Assembly: GCA_003389325.1 (NCBI GenBank)
Contig: QQVE01000059.1
Span: 85,120 to 149,119, forward strand
From: Planctomycetota bacterium
Lineage (GTDB): Bacteria > Planctomycetota > Planctomycetia > Pirellulales > PALSA-1355
DNA: 64,000 bases
Direction of reading: 5' to 3'
Position numbers and translations under genes: made by a program. Below, in pieces: positions 42,821-52,508 of the stretch; position 1 is the first letter of the stretch; each line of letters starts with the position of its first letter. Under the pieces are notes generated by a model that ran no database searches, was not told where the DNA came from, and worked only from the letters and a program-made list of their open reading frames with translations.

Positions 42821-44797
42821 CTACGCATCCACGAGCGACGCGATGCCAGCGGCCAACTCTTCCCACGTGTCATCCGCCCCGTCGAGCAAGTCAGTGGTCG
42901 CTGGACTCGAGTCGCTGGGCGTCAGCGCCGGACGCTCATCGCTCATCAACTGGACGAGCGCGCGTTCGCGCAGCGTTGGCGATGCCGCAGCGGGGAGCCG
43001 CCGAAGTGTCGGCACTGAAGCCACGCTGCGGCTCGTATCGACGCGACCGGCCGTCAAGGCGAACGCCACGTCCGACGTGGAATCGACCGCGTCGAGAGTA
43101 TTCGATAGCGGCGCGGTGGGTGGGGCCGCGATGTTGATCTTCAACAGGATGCCAAGGTTGTTTCGCGCGACGATCGGATCGACGGCGTTCACGATGCCAT
43201 TTCGGTCGAAGTCAAACACGTTGTTGATGTCCGAGCCGATTCCGATGTTGGCGCGCGTGTTCAGTTCGTCTATCGCACTGGTCACTGCCAAGATTGCGGT
43301 GCCCGTGCCCGTGTCGCCGATTCGGTTGCCGAAGTAGAAGACATCGCTTTCGGCCAGGCCGGTGTTGGTGTTGAATCCGCCGGTTGCATCGTTTCCTTCG
43401 ACGGTCACTTCGAGCCAGGTGTTCTTGATGGCCGCGTCGGGCCAGATGATTTCAACGCGGTCGCTGCCGCCGGTGCCCGCCCCGGGGCGCACGAGTAGTT
43501 CCGTGGGCGAGGGCGCCTGTGCCCAAGTGTCCGGCGCATTGGTGGCCCCCACCCGAAACGAGAAGTCGGCGAGCGAGAGCGTGCCGGGCGGGCTGGCGAT
43601 GTCGATCATCACGCCATTAATGCCATGGCGATAGCTCGTCATGTTGTCGAACGTGGCCGGTCCGCTGCCGGGAAGATAGGCCGACTTGCCGGTGGCAATG
43701 GCCGCGTCGTCCTGGGCCGTGGCGCCCGGGCTGAAGCCATCGAAGCTGGAATTGTTGTACACCACGTGCCGGCCCACGACTCCGCCGGAGATCGAAAGAA
43801 TTTGATCGCGATACGCCGAAAGATCCGCCATATAGGTTTGATTGCCGTACAGGATCGTGCCGCTCGGCTGGCCGCTCATCGTGCCGCTGATGGCGATCAT
43901 GATGCCCGAGAGCACCCATTGCCCGCCGGCGAAGGCGAACACCGCACCTCCCGAGTCGCCCGCGCTGGCGTGGGCCTCGTAGGTCAGTCCAGGTTGGCCG
44001 GTGTAGGGCAAGTCGTCGAACCGGGTCGTGAACGCCGAGATGAACGTTCCACCGCCGAGATTCAGATAGATGCCCGAACCGTCCACGACGTTCTCGCCCC
44101 ACCGTACGACGCGCGGCGAGACGATATCGAAGCCGGCCACGTCGTTCGGTCCCGGGTCGACCGGCTCGGTGGTCTCGGTCCAGGCCCAGGGACTGGCGCC
44201 GGTGTCGATGCTCCAGTAATGCTTGTCGCCCATGCTGAGCCCGTTGCCGACCATGAACACGTGGCCGCTGGGCGCCGTCGAGGCGAGAAACGATGAGGTG
44301 ATCGACGGCAGGCCGGGGTCGCCGATGATCTTGAACATCTTGACGTCGGCCAGGCTGTTGTCGGCATTGCGCAACTGCACGATCGTCGACGTGTCGATCG
44401 GATAAGCAGTGCCACCGAAGACCACCGAGCCGCTGCTGCTTCCCACGTGGTTGGCCGTCAGCACCCAGCCATTGCCGATCCAGATGGCCGACGAACTGCT
44501 GGAAGACGTGCGGCCCACGTTGGCGAACCCCGGAAGCTCCGGATCGCCCGGCCCGCCGTGGGCCAACAGGCTCGCCGCGTCGGTATTGCCGTTACCCTCG
44601 ACGACGACCGCCGGCTGGAAAGTACCGGATTCGTCGGCGGACTGCGCGACATCGCCCAACTCGATCGCGCCCTCGGGCGTCAACGACAGCAGGTGTCGTT
44701 GCTCAAGGTGCTCGAAGCGCAGTCTGGCTTTGAACCCGGCGCGTCTCGAGCGCCGGCGCGCATCCCTTGCGCGCGAAGTGGCAGTGTTGGTCGGCAT
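42821..44797 (-). CDS. secreted trypsin-like serine protease with planctomycete C-terminal module
   Basis: 658 residues from the ATG at 44797. The N-terminus is basic and carries the planctomycete motif FEHLEQRHLLSLTPEG near 30. The trypsin-like domain (about 80-335) has the full triad: His in GWVLTANHVG, Asp in NSLADVKMFKI and Ser in ASAGDSGGAVF. Residues 338-554 form a beta-rich module that ends in a dockerin-like loop FDFDRNGIVNAVDPIVARNN; the same module ends the sulfotransferase-like protein at 60921. A disordered tail follows. It is probably exported and retained outside the cell by the C-terminal part. Confidence 0.85.
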   Translation of the reverse strand: MPTNTATSRARDARRRSRRAGFKARLRFEHLEQRHLLSLTPEGAIELGDVAQSADESGTFQPAVVVEGNGNTDAASLLAHGGPGDPELPGFANVGRTSSSSSSAIWIGNGWVLTANHVGSSSGSVVFGGTAYPIDTSTIVQLRNADNSLADVKMFKIIGDPGLPSITSSFLASTAPSGHVFMVGNGLSMGDKHYWSIDTGASPWAWTETTEPVDPGPNDVAGFDIVSPRVVRWGENVVDGSGIYLNLGGGTFISAFTTRFDDLPYTGQPGLTYEAHASAGDSGGAVFAFAGGQWVLSGIMIAISGTMSGQPSGTILYGNQTYMADLSAYRDQILSISGGVVGRHVVYNNSSFDGFSPGATAQDDAAIATGKSAYLPGSGPATFDNMTSYRHGINGVMIDIASPPGTLSLADFSFRVGATNAPDTWAQAPSPTELLVRPGAGTGGSDRVEIIWPDAAIKNTWLEVTVEGNDATGGFNTNTGLAESDVFYFGNRIGDTGTGTAILAVTSAIDELNTRANIGIGSDINNVFDFDRNGIVNAVDPIVARNNLGILLKINIAAPPTAPLSNTLDAVDSTSDVAFALTAGRVDTSRSVASVPTLRRLPAAASPTLRERALVQLMSDERPALTPSDSSPATTDLLDGADDTWEELAAGIASLVDA

Positions 44798-45008
44798 CGT
44801 GGAGCACGCCCTTGACGGAATCGTCGGCCCGAAGTCTTCAACATACCCGGCGCCGCGCGGGGTGTCTACTAAAGTTCTGCAAAAATACTTGACTGTACTT
44901 CCAGGGCGGAAACCCCAAGGCAGCGCCACGCGGCGCGGGAGAATACTCGGCTTGCTGAACCCGGGCTACAGCAGTCTTTTGACCGGAGGTCCGAGGAAGA
45001 GAAACGCC

Positions 45009-45872
45009 CTATTGCTGCTGCCGGGCGGCGGCAAGTGTATTGACCAGCAACATCGTGACCGTCATCGGCCCCACGCCGCCGGGCACGGGCGTGATGTGCC
45101 CGGCCACTTCGTTGACGGCGGAATCTACGTCACCCACCAGCCCCGACTCCGTGCGGTGAATGCCCACGTCGACCACGACCGCGCCAGGACGAACCATGTC
45201 GGGCGTGACAAACCGCGGCTGCCCGATGGCCACCACCAGGATCTCGGCCTGCCGGGTAAAGGCGGCCAGGTCCGGCGTCTTGCTGTGGCAAACCGTCACC
45301 GTGGCGTCGCCCTCGGCGCCGCGCTGCATCAGCAGCAAAGCCATCGGCTTGCCGACCGTGTCGCTACGACCCACCACGACGACGTGTCGCCCCGGGATCT
45401 CGATTCCGCTGCGCACCAGCAGTTGCTGAATCCCAAAGGGCGTGCAGGGCAGGTAGCGCGGACGGCCTTGCACCATGCGGCCCACGTTGTCGGGATGAAA
45501 TCCGTCAACGTCTTTCATCGGACTCACCGCCTGCAACACACGGGCGGCGTCGATGTGTTTCGGCAGCGGCAGTTGGACGAGGATTCCGTGAATCGGCTCG
45601 TCTTTGGAACGGTTCAGCTTAGCAATCAGCGAAAGCAGATCGTCCTGGGAGGCATCGGCAGGCAGGCGAAAGCCCCGGCTCTGCATGCCGACCTGCTCGC
45701 AGCCGCGGACCTTGTTGCGGACGTAGACCTCGCTGGCCGGATCCTCCCCCACCAGCACGGTTGCTAGCGTCGGCACCTCGCCGTTGTTTTGGATGAAATC
45801 CGCGACGTCGTCGCGCAGTTCTTCCCGAATCTGACGGGCGACTAGCTTGCCGTCGAGGATCTTGGCCGTCAC
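45009..45872 (-). CDS. folD: methylenetetrahydrofolate dehydrogenase/cyclohydrolase
   Basis: 287 residues, normal for FolD, from the GTG at 45872 with AGGGA eight bases upstream. It interconverts 5,10-methylene-, methenyl- and 10-formyl-tetrahydrofolate. Conserved segments are LATVLVGEDPASEVYVRNK, GILVQLPLPKHI, PMKDVDGFHP, PCTPFGIQQLL, VVVGRSDTVGKPMALLL and the C-terminal TPVPGGVGPMTVTMLL. All key residues of the family appear intact. Confidence 0.95.
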   Translation of the reverse strand: MTAKILDGKLVARQIREELRDDVADFIQNNGEVPTLATVLVGEDPASEVYVRNKVRGCEQVGMQSRGFRLPADASQDDLLSLIAKLNRSKDEPIHGILVQLPLPKHIDAARVLQAVSPMKDVDGFHPDNVGRMVQGRPRYLPCTPFGIQQLLVRSGIEIPGRHVVVVGRSDTVGKPMALLLMQRGAEGDATVTVCHSKTPDLAAFTRQAEILVVAIGQPRFVTPDMVRPGAVVVDVGIHRTESGLVGDVDSAVNEVAGHITPVPGGVGPMTVTMLLVNTLAAARQQQ

Positions 45873-46046
45873 GTAGACATTCCCTGCCGTGCCACACTCG
45901 CGAGAGGAAGGTGGCATTCTAGCCCAGTTGCCGCCCGCCCACCAATCCGCTGTACCAGGCATTTGGCCCGAAATCAGCCGCTGCCGAGCGGCTGTGGGAC
46001 GAATCGCCGTTGGCCCGTAGCCTCCAGCACCGCTATAGTCTGCTGC

Positions 46047-46076
46047 TTGACTTTCGCGCGGCTGCGCGGATAAATA
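46047..46076 (+). promoter_or_regulatory. possible promoter of the sulfite/nitrite reductase operon
   Basis: TTGACT (46047-46052) is followed after 18 bases by TAAATA (46071-46076) in a locally AT-rich stretch. The -35 box is a five-of-six match; the -10 box is weak. It lies about 90 bases upstream of the start codon. Confidence 0.4.
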
Positions 46077-46088
46077 TTACAAAGATGC

Positions 46089-46100
46089 TCATCATGATGA
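46089..46100 (+). promoter_or_regulatory. 12-bp perfect palindrome in the reductase leader, possible operator
   Basis: TCATCATGATGA is perfectly self-complementary. It lies 12 bases after the proposed -10 box and about 65 bases before the start codon, a usual place for a repressor site. Confidence 0.35.
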
Positions 46101-46164
46101 CGATTAAAATGCTGGGGCGCGCCGCCTCGGCGTTTGCACCGTACTACTACGCGAGTGGCTGAAC

Positions 46165-47904
46165 ATGGCGGACCAGAAGAAACTCAGTCCGGTCGAAGTC
46201 TTCAAGATCGACAGCAACTACCTCCGCGGCGACATCGCCGAGGAGTTGGTCGACGGCAACGACTCCTTCGGCAAGGGCAGTATTCAGTTGCTGAAGCACC
46301 ACGGTACGTACCAGCAGGACGACCGCGATGCGCGTGCCGCGGGCCGAAAGGACGGCCGCAAGAGCGCCAAAGAATACTCGTTCATGGTGCGTACCCGGAT
46401 CCCCGGCGGCAAGCTGACCGCCGCGCAACTGCTGGCCGAGATCGATTTGGGCGACGAGGTGGGCAACACCACGCTGCGCATCACGACGCGACAAGGCCTG
46501 CAACTGCACGGCGTTTTGAAGCAGAATCTCAAAGAGACGATCCGCCGGATCAACGACATTCAACTTTCGACACTGGCGGCCTGCGGCGATGTCGAGCGCA
46601 ACGTGATGTGCTGCCCCGCGCCGATCCACGACCATGTGCGTGGACAATTGCAGGCGCTGGCCGATAAGGTGGCCGCCCACCTTGCGCCGCGCACCAGGGC
46701 GTACCACGAGTTGTGGCTCACCGATCCCGACACGGGCGAGAAGACGCTCGAAGGCGGCGGCAGCAACGGCCACGAGGTCGAACCGATCTATGGCCCGACT
46801 TACCTGCCGCGCAAATTCAAAACAGCCATCGGCCTGGCCGACGACAACTGCGTCGACCTATATGCCAACGATCTAGGTTTCCTGGCCGTTGTCGAGAACG
46901 GCTCGATTGCCGGCTACAACGTGCTGGTGGGCGGCGGCATGGGCGTCACGCCCAGCGCCGACAAGACGTTTCCGGCCGTGGCTAAACGAATGGCCTACAT
47001 TCGGCCCGAGCAAGCAATCGACGTGGCCACGGCCATCGTCAAGGTGCAGCGGGACTTCGGCAACCGCTCCGATCGCAAAGTGGCGCGGCTCAAATACCTG
47101 ATCAACAATTGGGGACTCGAGCGGTTCAAGGCCAAGGTCGAGGAGTACTACGGCCAGCCGCTACCCGAGCCGCACGGCGACGACGTGCGCGGCTTCGACG
47201 ACCACATGGGCTGGCACGAGCAAGGCGACGGCAAGCTATTCTACGGCCTGAACGTTGAAAACGGTCGCATTCACGACGACGGCGATTTTCGGCTGAAGAC
47301 AGCCTTGCGGGAAATCTGCCGCACGCTGGGCTTCAACGTTCGCCTGACGGCCCATCAGAGCATCCTGTTCACCGACGTGCTGCCCGAGCAGCAGGGCCAG
47401 CTCGAAGCGATCTTGCGCGAGCACGGCGTGAAGCTGCACGATGAGATCTCCAACGTCCGGCGATGGTCGATGGCCTGCGTGGCCTGGCCCACCTGCGGGC
47501 TGGCCATTACCGAAAGCGAGCGGGCCTTGCCCGGCCTGATCGATCAGCTTGAAGTGGAGTTGGCCAAGCTGGGGCTCTCGCAAGAGACTTTCACGCTTCG
47601 CATGACCGGCTGCCCCAACGGGTGCGCCCGGCCGTATAACTGCGATATCGGGCTGGTCGGCAAAGCCGCGGGCAAATACACGATCTTCGCCGGCGGGCGA
47701 TTGCTCGGCGATCGATTGAACTTCAACTACCGCGACATGGTGCCGGCCGAAGAGATCGTGCCGACGCTTGTGCCCGTGCTGGCTTATTTCAAGAGCGACC
47801 GCCAGGAAGGCGAAACGCTGGGCGACTTCTGCCACCGCAAAGGCCGCGACGACCTGCTGGCCTGGACGGACCGCTACGCCGCCACGGCTTCCGCCTCCGG
47901 CTAA
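46165..47904 (+). CDS. ferredoxin-dependent sulfite/nitrite reductase, hemoprotein type
   Basis: 579 residues. The siroheme and 4Fe-4S cysteines are present as ACVAWPTCGLA (C-x5-C) and TGCPNGCARPYNC (C-x3-C). The two ferrodoxin-like repeats of the family begin with FMVRTRIPGGKL and FYGLNVENGRI. The N-terminal VGGGMGVTPSADKTFP segment matches CysI-like sulfite reductases. No flavoprotein partner (cysJ) is in the window, so electrons probably come from ferredoxin. Assimilatory sulfite reduction is most likely; nitrite is the alternative. A small membrane-protein gene follows after 47 bases. Confidence 0.9.
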   Translation: MADQKKLSPVEVFKIDSNYLRGDIAEELVDGNDSFGKGSIQLLKHHGTYQQDDRDARAAGRKDGRKSAKEYSFMVRTRIPGGKLTAAQLLAEIDLGDEVGNTTLRITTRQGLQLHGVLKQNLKETIRRINDIQLSTLAACGDVERNVMCCPAPIHDHVRGQLQALADKVAAHLAPRTRAYHELWLTDPDTGEKTLEGGGSNGHEVEPIYGPTYLPRKFKTAIGLADDNCVDLYANDLGFLAVVENGSIAGYNVLVGGGMGVTPSADKTFPAVAKRMAYIRPEQAIDVATAIVKVQRDFGNRSDRKVARLKYLINNWGLERFKAKVEEYYGQPLPEPHGDDVRGFDDHMGWHEQGDGKLFYGLNVENGRIHDDGDFRLKTALREICRTLGFNVRLTAHQSILFTDVLPEQQGQLEAILREHGVKLHDEISNVRRWSMACVAWPTCGLAITESERALPGLIDQLEVELAKLGLSQETFTLRMTGCPNGCARPYNCDIGLVGKAAGKYTIFAGGRLLGDRLNFNYRDMVPAEEIVPTLVPVLAYFKSDRQEGETLGDFCHRKGRDDLLAWTDRYAATASASG

Positions 47905-47951
47905 CACCGCCTTCGGACAAGGACGTCCCACGACGAGGAAAGGAATCCTTC

Positions 47952-48356
47952 ATGAACCCGCTCAAGCCTTGGATGACTCGCCTGCTGCGCTTTGCCGGTT
48001 GCTACAACCTGCTGGTGGGCGTAAACCTCACGGTCTTCTATCACGAGCTGTTCAAGTTCTTCGGCCTGCCCAAGCCTAACTTGATCATGTACGTGCAGTT
48101 GGTGGGCATTCTGGTGGCGCTGTTCGGCGTCGGCTACCTGATGGTCGCCAGCCGGCCGCTCGAGAACCGCAACCTGCTGCTGCTGGGTTTTCTGAGCAAG
48201 CTGCTGGGCTCGATCCTCGGCACCGGCTACGTCCTGTTGGGCAAGATGCCGCTGGTGTTCCTGGGCGTGCTGATGTTCTCCGACATCGTGTACTTGCCGT
48301 TCTTCTGGATCATCCTGCGGCGCGTGTACCGCATCGCCCACGAGCGAGCGCTGTAG
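47952..48356 (+). CDS. small polytopic membrane protein in the reductase operon
   Basis: 134 residues with four membrane segments at about 12-30, 43-63, 70-90 and 97-121, and a basic C-terminus. It has no recognised motif. It is 47 bases downstream of the reductase on the same strand, with a likely shared transcript. A role in sulfur compound transport or redox at the membrane is an inference from that position. Confidence 0.72.
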   Translation: MNPLKPWMTRLLRFAGCYNLLVGVNLTVFYHELFKFFGLPKPNLIMYVQLVGILVALFGVGYLMVASRPLENRNLLLLGFLSKLLGSILGTGYVLLGKMPLVFLGVLMFSDIVYLPFFWIILRRVYRIAHERAL

Positions 48357-48384
48357 GGGGCGTTCGAGATTTCGGCGTGAGGGC

Positions 48385-48948
48385 TTATTGCCCGGGCTCC
48401 AGCCCTAGCTCGGCAGCTTGCGCCTCCATGGCGTCGATCACGAACTGGATGTGCTCGTCGAGCTCGACGCCTAAGTCGGCGGCGCCTGCGGTGATGTCGT
48501 CGCGGTTGACCGCCGCCGCAAAGCTCTTCTGCTTCAGCTTCTTCTTCACGCTCTTGGCCTTCATGCCGGCGATGCCCTCGGGCCGCACCTTGGCACAGGC
48601 CGAGACGAAGCCCGCCAGCTCGTCGCAGGCGTACAGCGTCTTGTCCAGCGGCGAGACGCGCGGGCAATCGGGTAGATAGTCGGCGTGCGACTTGATGGCG
48701 TAGATCACGAAGTCGGGATAACCCTTCTCGGCAAGGATTTCGGCGCCCTTGAGCGGATGGTCGGGCGGATCGGGCCACCGCTCGTAGTCGAAGTCGTGTA
48801 GCAGGCCCACGATGCCCCAGACGTTTTCATCCTCGCCGAAATGTCGGGCATAGGCTCGCATCGCGGCCTCGACGGCCAGCATGTGCTTGCGGAGGCTATC
48901 GCTGGCCGTGTACTCACAGACCAGCGTCCAGGCCTGCTCCCGGTCCAC
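48385..48948 (-). CDS. HD-domain hydrolase
   Basis: 187 residues from the GTG at 48948, with AGGGG nine bases upstream inside the preceding gene. Metal-binding residues of the HD superfamily are present: RKHMLAVEAAM, then GLLHDFDYERWPD with the HD pair, then KSHADYLPD. The C-terminal half is helical and charged. Such proteins hydrolyse nucleotides or phosphoesters; the substrate is not clear. The gene starts three bases after the stop of the TPR gene, so the two are an operon. Confidence 0.85.
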   Translation of the reverse strand: MDREQAWTLVCEYTASDSLRKHMLAVEAAMRAYARHFGEDENVWGIVGLLHDFDYERWPDPPDHPLKGAEILAEKGYPDFVIYAIKSHADYLPDCPRVSPLDKTLYACDELAGFVSACAKVRPEGIAGMKAKSVKKKLKQKSFAAAVNRDDITAGAADLGVELDEHIQFVIDAMEAQAAELGLEPGQ

Positions 48949-48951
48949 GGC

Positions 48952-50544
48952 TCAGTTCCCCTGCGGGGCCCGGGCCGTGTCGATGCGCTCGGGCGTGGCG
49001 GCCTGGGCCGGTTGAGCCGTATCGCTCACGCCGGGCGTTTCCGGAGGCAGTTCCTCGCGCCACGGCTGTCTGGCATGATAGCTTTCGAGTTCCTGGGCTA
49101 ATTGTGCCTTGGCCGGCCCCGTGCCCAGGTCGACGGCCTTTTGCGACCAGTTGATGGCCTCGTCGAAGTCGCCTATCTCGGCGTAGCCGGCGGCCAGCGT
49201 ACTGATGATGTGTGCTTGCTTGTAGTCGGTCAACTCACAGGCTTTTTTCGCCAGTTCGATGGCCCGCTTGCCGTCGCGCAGGTCCTCCTTCGGCGAGGTG
49301 GCCAGCACCCAGGCCAGGTTGTTCAGGACGCCGCTGTTGTTGGGCTCGACCTTCAGGGCGGCCTCGTAGTCGGCGATGGCTTCGGCCTGCCGGCCGAGAT
49401 TCAGGTAGGTATCGGCCCGGCCCCGCAGTCCGGCAGCGTGTTTCGGATCGCCGGCCAGCAGTTGGTCGAACACCTCGATCGCCTTGGCCTCTTCCTTCTT
49501 GGCCTGATAGAGCGTGCCGACTTGCAACAGCACCTCCGGATTGTTGGGCAGCACCTGCCGCAATACGTTCAGCTCCGCCAGGGCCGGCTCCAGCTTCCCC
49601 GTGGTGGCCAGCAAGCTGGCATGCAATAGCAATGCCTGCACGGAACCGGGGCGCTGCTGCATGGCTTTCTCGACGTCGGCCAGCGCAGCCGGATAGTCGC
49701 CCTTTAGGGCCCGCAACCGGGCTCGGTGCGTCAGGGCGCCGGGAGAACGAGGACGCAACTCGATCGCCTTGTTGAAGCTCTCCAGGGAGGCGTCGTGTTC
49801 CTCGGCCACGGCCTGGGCCATGCCCAGGGCTTCGTAGGTGTCGGCGTCTTCGGGATCGATTTCGACGGCCGTTTTGAAGTCGGCAATCGCCAGCTCCACG
49901 TTCTCCTCGGTCATGTGATGCATGCCGCGAAAGCGCATGACGGCCGGATCGCCGGGCGTCAGCGCCGCGGCGGCGTCGTAGTCGGCCAGCCGGGCCTCCG
50001 GGTCCTCTTGCAGGCTGGCTCGCACGACCAGGGCCTTGCTCTTGGCCACCGGGTCGTCGTCTGTCAGGCGCACGGCGACGTCGAGCGCCTGACGCGCCTT
50101 GTCGGCCTGGCCCAGATGCGTGTAAAGCCGCCCCAGCAGGTATTGAGCCTGCGGCTGCTCGGCATGCAGGGCCGTGGTTCGTTCCAGATCCGAAAGTGCC
50201 ATCCGCAACAGCAGTTGGGCGCGGCTGGGCCGCACCGGATGCTCGAACAGCTCCTCGCAGACCAGCTCGGCCCGCTGCGAGAGCGTACTGGCCAGCAACT
50301 CCTCGGCGAACGGGCGGTCGGCTTCATCGAGTCCGGCGTCCAGCGCCTCCTGAGACAGCTCGATCACCTTGTTGAGATCCGCCAGGCTCTCGGCCGAGAG
50401 CTTGGTTTCGGTCGCCTTGTACAACAAAGTGGCGCCGTCCTCGGTGCCTTCGGTGGCACTCTCTTCGGCGGCAAGGGGGGCATGGCTGGCGGCGGCCAAC
50501 AACATCGCGGCGACGAACATCTGGAAACTGCCAAGGCGAAGCAT
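48952..50544 (-). CDS. exported tetratricopeptide-repeat protein
   Basis: 530 residues. A signal peptide (SFQMFVAAMLLAAASHAPLA) is followed by about ten TPR-like helix pairs, for example PQAQYLLGRLYTHLGQADKA, EDADTYEALGMAQAVAEEHD and PGSVQALLLHASLLATTGKL. The C-terminal 40 residues are Pro/Ala/Thr-rich and disordered. It should act as a scaffold outside the cytoplasmic membrane. The HD hydrolase gene follows after three bases. Confidence 0.85.
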   Translation of the reverse strand: MLRLGSFQMFVAAMLLAAASHAPLAAEESATEGTEDGATLLYKATETKLSAESLADLNKVIELSQEALDAGLDEADRPFAEELLASTLSQRAELVCEELFEHPVRPSRAQLLLRMALSDLERTTALHAEQPQAQYLLGRLYTHLGQADKARQALDVAVRLTDDDPVAKSKALVVRASLQEDPEARLADYDAAAALTPGDPAVMRFRGMHHMTEENVELAIADFKTAVEIDPEDADTYEALGMAQAVAEEHDASLESFNKAIELRPRSPGALTHRARLRALKGDYPAALADVEKAMQQRPGSVQALLLHASLLATTGKLEPALAELNVLRQVLPNNPEVLLQVGTLYQAKKEEAKAIEVFDQLLAGDPKHAAGLRGRADTYLNLGRQAEAIADYEAALKVEPNNSGVLNNLAWVLATSPKEDLRDGKRAIELAKKACELTDYKQAHIISTLAAGYAEIGDFDEAINWSQKAVDLGTGPAKAQLAQELESYHARQPWREELPPETPGVSDTAQPAQAATPERIDTARAPQGN

Positions 50545-50756
50545 GGATACTCCTTTCCTGCTATGCGCGCTTTGCGGCGAGTCGGACGCGGCGGCATTAT
50601 GACGGCAAGCGGCGAAAGACGCGATACGAGTTCGCGGCCGTTTTTCGCCCGGGACATCGAGCGAGAAAGTTTCGTTTCGCTCGATAGGCGCGTCGAGCGC
50701 GTCCTAGGCGTCGACTTGCGCGGCATCGCGGCCCACGGCACGTCTGCCGCACGACG

Positions 50757-51617
50757 CTATAGCGGGGCGGGCAAGTCGCGATGCGAGAAGATGACGCCCG
50801 CCGCGACGTAGCCCATTAGTCCCAACCCCACGAGCGTGCTGTCGTAGCCGAGGCCACCCAACTCGGTCGCGCCGGAGCTCGTCTCGACCCAAAAGGCCCA
50901 GGCTCGGGCCTGATCGCCCACCAGCAATTGCGGCTCGAAGGGCGTGAAGAACGAGCAGTAGGCCAACCATTCCCAGCCCGGCGCCATGCGCGAGACGATC
51001 TTGACGACCATCGACACGGCGTAGAAGCCGCCGACCAGGCCGATGGTGCGCGAGCGCAAACTCGTGGCCGCCGAGACCATCGTCGTCAGCCCCGCCAGAA
51101 ACACCGTGATCGATAGCAGGTTGAGCGCCGCCGGCACGAACACGCCGATCGACACCGGGTCGTCCAGTGTCACGGTGGACAAGCCCACGAGCGTGCCCAA
51201 CAGAGCCGCGGCGGCCAACAGCACGCCGCCGGCAAGCGTGACCGCGGCCTGCGAGAACAGCACCCCCAGCCGCGTGACCGGTTGGGCCAGCACCATCTCG
51301 AGCGTGCCGCGATTGAGCTCCCCGCTCACTGCGTCGGAGCCCCGCGAAATGGCCCACACCGTCATCAGCAACAGCACGATCGGGTCGTCGTAAGCGATGG
51401 CGATCCGCCCCGCCGGCGTGGCCATCTGCGAGTAGGTCACCGGCAGCAGGGTTTCGACCTCGCCGGGCATCAGGGCGAAAATGCCCTCGAGTGCTCCCAC
51501 CGAAAAGAAGCTGGCAATCCACACCCGCAGCCAGTGCACGGCAAACATGAAGACCATGCCGCCTGCCAGAAAGACGCGGCACTCGCGGATGGTCTTGATC
51601 CAAAGAGCGGAGTTCAT
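50757..51617 (-). CDS. ABC-2 type exporter permease
   Basis: 286 residues with six hydrophobic segments. The segment ISRGSDAVSGELNRGTLEMVLAQP, read in two parts, is the typical cytoplasmic loop of ABC-2 permeases (SGELNRGTLEMVLAQP), where a Glu and Arg contact the ATPase. It starts 15 bases after the ATPase gene on the same strand, so the pair forms one transporter. The substrate is unknown. Confidence 0.88.
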   Translation of the reverse strand: MNSALWIKTIRECRVFLAGGMVFMFAVHWLRVWIASFFSVGALEGIFALMPGEVETLLPVTYSQMATPAGRIAIAYDDPIVLLLMTVWAISRGSDAVSGELNRGTLEMVLAQPVTRLGVLFSQAAVTLAGGVLLAAAALLGTLVGLSTVTLDDPVSIGVFVPAALNLLSITVFLAGLTTMVSAATSLRSRTIGLVGGFYAVSMVVKIVSRMAPGWEWLAYCSFFTPFEPQLLVGDQARAWAFWVETSSGATELGGLGYDSTLVGLGLMGYVAAGVIFSHRDLPAPL

Positions 51618-51632
51618 GGAGCAGGTCAGCGG

Positions 51633-52508
51633 CTACAGCGGATGGTACTGGTCGTAGAGGGTCGAGAGCCCCAACGGCTCGATGCGCACTTCGGCCAACG
51701 GCAGCGTGGAGAGCCAGCCCAATAGCCCGGACAGCTCGCCGGGGGTCTCGATCAGCAGATCGCCCTCGTCGCCGGCCACGAGCGTAACCTGGCCGCGAAA
51801 GTGTTCCGGCAGCGGCGGCAGCTCGCCGCGCAGGTGGGCTCGAATGCGATGCCGCCGCTTGAGTTCGGCGATGACCTGCGTGTGCACCAGATGGCCCTTG
51901 CGCAGAATGAGCACCCGGTCGCAGACCTGCTCCACTTCGGAGATGACGTGCGATGAGAAGACGACCGTGCGGCCGGCGCGTTTGGCCTCGGTCACCAGGG
52001 CTCCAACGTCGGAGCGTACGGTGGGGTCGAGGTTCGAAGTCGGCTCGTCGAGGATCACCAGCGGCGTGTCCACCGCCAACGTCACGGCCACGGCCAGCTT
52101 TTGCCGCATGCCGGTCGACATCGAAGCCACGGGGCGCGAAAGATCGAGCCCAAACCGCTCGGTGGCCAGCGCCACGGCCCGGCCGCGGCTGCCGTCGCGC
52201 CGCACCGAGACGAAGAAATCGACGACCTCGCGAGCCCGCATCGTGCGAAACAGCCGTGCCTCGCCCGGCAGGTAAGAAACGCGCTGGTGCACGGCGGCCG
52301 GGTTCTTGTAGCAGTCGATGCCGTCGATCGTGGCACTGCCCGACGTGGGATGCAGGTATCCCATCAACAATCGCAGCAGCGTCGTCTTGCCAGCCCCATT
52401 GGGCCCCAGCAGCCCGACGACTTCGGCCCGCTCGATGCCACAGGTGAAACCATCCAGCGCCGTGAAGTTGCCGTAGCGCTTGGTCAGGGAGTGCGTTTCG
52501 ACGTACAC
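51633..52508 (-). CDS. ABC transporter ATP-binding protein
   Basis: 291 residues. Walker A is GLLGPNGAGKTTLLRLLMG, the signature region is MSTGMRQKLAVAVTLA (a common variant of LSGGQ in ABC-2 exporters), Walker B is PLVILDEPTSNLDP and the switch His is in VVFSSHVISEVEQ. The C-terminal 80 residues are the extra domain found in exporters of the DrrA/NatA type. It is co-transcribed with the permease gene 15 bases downstream. Confidence 0.93.
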   Translation of the reverse strand: MYVETHSLTKRYGNFTALDGFTCGIERAEVVGLLGPNGAGKTTLLRLLMGYLHPTSGSATIDGIDCYKNPAAVHQRVSYLPGEARLFRTMRAREVVDFFVSVRRDGSRGRAVALATERFGLDLSRPVASMSTGMRQKLAVAVTLAVDTPLVILDEPTSNLDPTVRSDVGALVTEAKRAGRTVVFSSHVISEVEQVCDRVLILRKGHLVHTQVIAELKRRHRIRAHLRGELPPLPEHFRGQVTLVAGDEGDLLIETPGELSGLLGWLSTLPLAEVRIEPLGLSTLYDQYHPL

